Positions 13,679 through 15,111 of a DNA stretch of 15,111 nt are shown in pieces; the first letter of the stretch is position 1, and every line of letters starts with the position of its first letter. This DNA comes from Alistipes sp. (lineage in GTDB: Bacteria; Bacteroidota; Bacteroidia; Bacteroidales; Rikenellaceae). A program made the translations under genes and the position numbers. The stretch spans positions 1-15,111 of the forward strand of contig JAFZDR010000116.1 of assembly GCA_017561105.1 (NCBI GenBank), read 5' to 3'. Below the pieces are notes generated by a model that worked only from the letters and a program-made list of their open reading frames with translations, searched no databases and was not told where the DNA came from.

Positions 13679-15111
13679 TTACTTGCTGAGAGCCTTGATA
13701 ACCTTCTGGTTTACATCGTGAACACGCTTCACATCGAACTTGATAACCTTGCGGTCGTAAGTTACGAAGCCGTTAACCTCACCCTCAACATCGGTAGTCT
13801 GAGTGTAGATAGCACCCGACATACCCTGTGGAATAAATGGCAAGATCATCTCCGCGTACTTAACGTATGTATTGTTCAAATCCTCCTTGTTCTTGCGGTT
13901 ACCGCCGTAGCCCCAGTTGAGCATATCAGGGTTCCAAAGGTGATCTTTTACTGGAAGACCAAGACCACCATACTCGCCAAGGATGAGAACATAATCTGCA
14001 TGATGAGTATCCATTGTTGGTGTAGGGTAGTGGTGCCAGTCCATAATATCGCCGCACTCACGCAAGTTACCACCACTTGCAGGGTTGATAAGACGCGAGC
14101 AGTCGCGCTTTGCAGTCCACTCAACAACCTTCTCGGTGTCGAACTGCGACCAAGCCTCGTTGAATGGCACCCATACAACTACCGATGGGAAGAATTGGCA
14201 GAAGTCCATAATCTCGCCCCACTCCTTGTAGTAGTTGCGCTTGAACTCTTCGGTTACAACGGTATCGCTACCGCCATTTACTACGGCACGGCCCCAAGCG
14301 TGAGGCTTAATCTGCTCGCCACATGGCATATCCTGCCATACGAGCATACCCAAACGGTCGCAGTGGTAGAACCAACGAGCCGGCTCAACCTTGATATGCT
14401 TGCGGATTGTGTTAAATCCGAGATCCTTTGTAAACTGAACATCCCACGCCAAAGCCTCGTCGGTTGGAGCAGTGTAGAGTCCGTCAGGCCACCAGCCCTG
14501 ATCGAGCGGACCATACATAAATATAGCCTCGCCATTGAGGGTTGCACGAAGGTGACCATACTGGTCGCGCTTCTTGCCGAGCTCACGCATTGCAGTGTAC
14601 GACTCAACGCTCTCCACAACCTTGCCGTTCTGCTTCAAGGTAACCTTCAAGTCGTAGAGGTGCGGAGTCTCAGGAGTCCACCACTTAGCATTAGGGATGT
14701 GAATCTTTGCAGGGGTACCTGCAGGAGCTGCGCCCTCAGCTACCTTTGTGCCGTTGTCGAACACCTCAACTGCTACTACGCCATCCTTAACTGCAGTCTC
14801 GGTTGCTACGATGATATCGTTGTGGCGGAGGTCGCTTGTAGGGAGTACGCTTACGATGTGGTTCTGCTTCGATACAGGCTCCAACCATACAGTCTGCCAG
14901 ATACCCGAAACAGGGGTGTACCAAATCTTGCCAAGCTTGGTCAACTGCTTACCTACAGGCTGCTCACCCTTCTCGGTTGGGTCCCATACGCGAACAACCA
15001 ACTTCTGTGCGCCCTTCTTGTTGAGTGCCGAAGTGATATCGAGCGAGAATGGGGTGAAACCGCCGGTGTGACCACCTACGAATACGCCGTTAACATATAC
15101 ATCGGCAGCCC
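13679..15111 (-). CDS. Glycoside hydrolase family 2 protein, 5' end outside window
   Basis: The frame runs open into the window edge and ends at a TAA at 13679, giving 476 residues of a longer protein. A TTG at 15001 is an internal leucine codon, because the frame continues upstream with AADVYVNGVFVGGHTGGFTP, the sugar-binding jelly-roll domain of GH2 enzymes. An immunoglobulin-like domain follows (VSGIWQTVWLEPV, then WWTPETPHLYDLKV), then the TIM barrel with GFNTIRKHIKVEPARWFYHCD and LGMLVWQDMP. The probable acid/base glutamate is in VPFNEAW (codon 14156-14158) and the probable nucleophile in ILGEYGG (codon 13973-13975). The protein ends soon after the barrel, with no extra C-terminal domain. 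Family members include beta-galactosidases, beta-glucuronidases and beta-mannosidases; the substrate cannot be chosen. The signal peptide, if any, is off the window. It lies 19 bp upstream of kdsA on the same strand, so co-transcription is possible. Confidence 0.9.
   Translation of the reverse strand, partial: AADVYVNGVFVGGHTGGFTPFSLDITSALNKKGAQKLVVRVWDPTEKGEQPVGKQLTKLGKIWYTPVSGIWQTVWLEPVSKQNHIVSVLPTSDLRHNDIIVATETAVKDGVVAVEVFDNGTKVAEGAAPAGTPAKIHIPNAKWWTPETPHLYDLKVTLKQNGKVVESVESYTAMRELGKKRDQYGHLRATLNGEAIFMYGPLDQGWWPDGLYTAPTDEALAWDVQFTKDLGFNTIRKHIKVEPARWFYHCDRLGMLVWQDMPCGEQIKPHAWGRAVVNGGSDTVVTEEFKRNYYKEWGEIMDFCQFFPSVVVWVPFNEAWSQFDTEKVVEWTAKRDCSRLINPASGGNLRECGDIMDWHHYPTPTMDTHHADYVLILGEYGGLGLPVKDHLWNPDMLNWGYGGNRKNKEDLNNTYVKYAEMILPFIPQGMSGAIYTQTTDVEGEVNGFVTYDRKVIKFDVKRVHDVNQKVIKALSK

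Noticed and set aside
14991..15001. TTG at 15001 as the start of the GH2 gene
   Set aside because: The frame stays open to the window edge and the upstream residues form the expected GH2 sugar-binding domain, so the gene is cut by the window and does not begin here.

Overview
The window reads as a Bacteroidota chromosome fragment, most likely order Bacteroidales and perhaps an Alistipes/Rikenellaceae relative (the genus is inference). The reasons are: promoters of the TTTG-20-TAnnTTTGC form in front of two lipoprotein genes, no clear Shine-Dalgarno sequences, lipoproteins that combine a fimbrillin-like N-terminus with GLUG-like repeats, a MetallophosN-type domain, and a bS21 typical of the group. 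No phage, insertion sequence, CRISPR, tRNA or rRNA was seen.

Left part (1-7135), surface and transport: a 3'-truncated lipoprotein gene (1-1064, minus) carries a fimbrillin-like module followed by a phosphoesterase N-terminal domain. Divergent from it is a GadC-like amino-acid antiporter (1212-2672, plus) that ends at a strong terminator. Converging on that terminator is a minus-strand pair: a very large (1354 aa) repeat lipoprotein (2853-6917) and a 38-aa peptide gene (2711-2827). The large lipoprotein shares its N-terminal module with the first gene. Its leader contains a run of ten G residues, a candidate phase-variation tract.

Middle (7136-10473), housekeeping, all minus: a UbiD-family decarboxylase, then after 4 bp a membrane-anchored helix-hairpin-helix protein, then rpsU (ribosomal protein bS21). 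A possible H-type pseudoknot lies in the rpsU leader, and a long perfect hairpin terminator follows the gene. A 164-bp gap upstream of the ubiD-like gene holds structured sequence that may be a dispersed intergenic element.

Right part (10474-15111), a tight minus-strand series: a 5'-truncated glycoside hydrolase family 2 enzyme, kdsA, kdsD and a GlpT-like organophosphate:phosphate antiporter, with gaps of 19, 3 and 18 bp. KdsD makes arabinose-5-phosphate and KdsA condenses it with phosphoenolpyruvate to Kdo-8-phosphate for the lipopolysaccharide inner core. The transporter and hydrolase are not known parts of that pathway and are linked to it here only by position.

The least ordinary region is the surface-protein locus: a swapped shared N-terminal module, matched promoters, a giant repeat protein with a G10 leader tract, and a linked small peptide.
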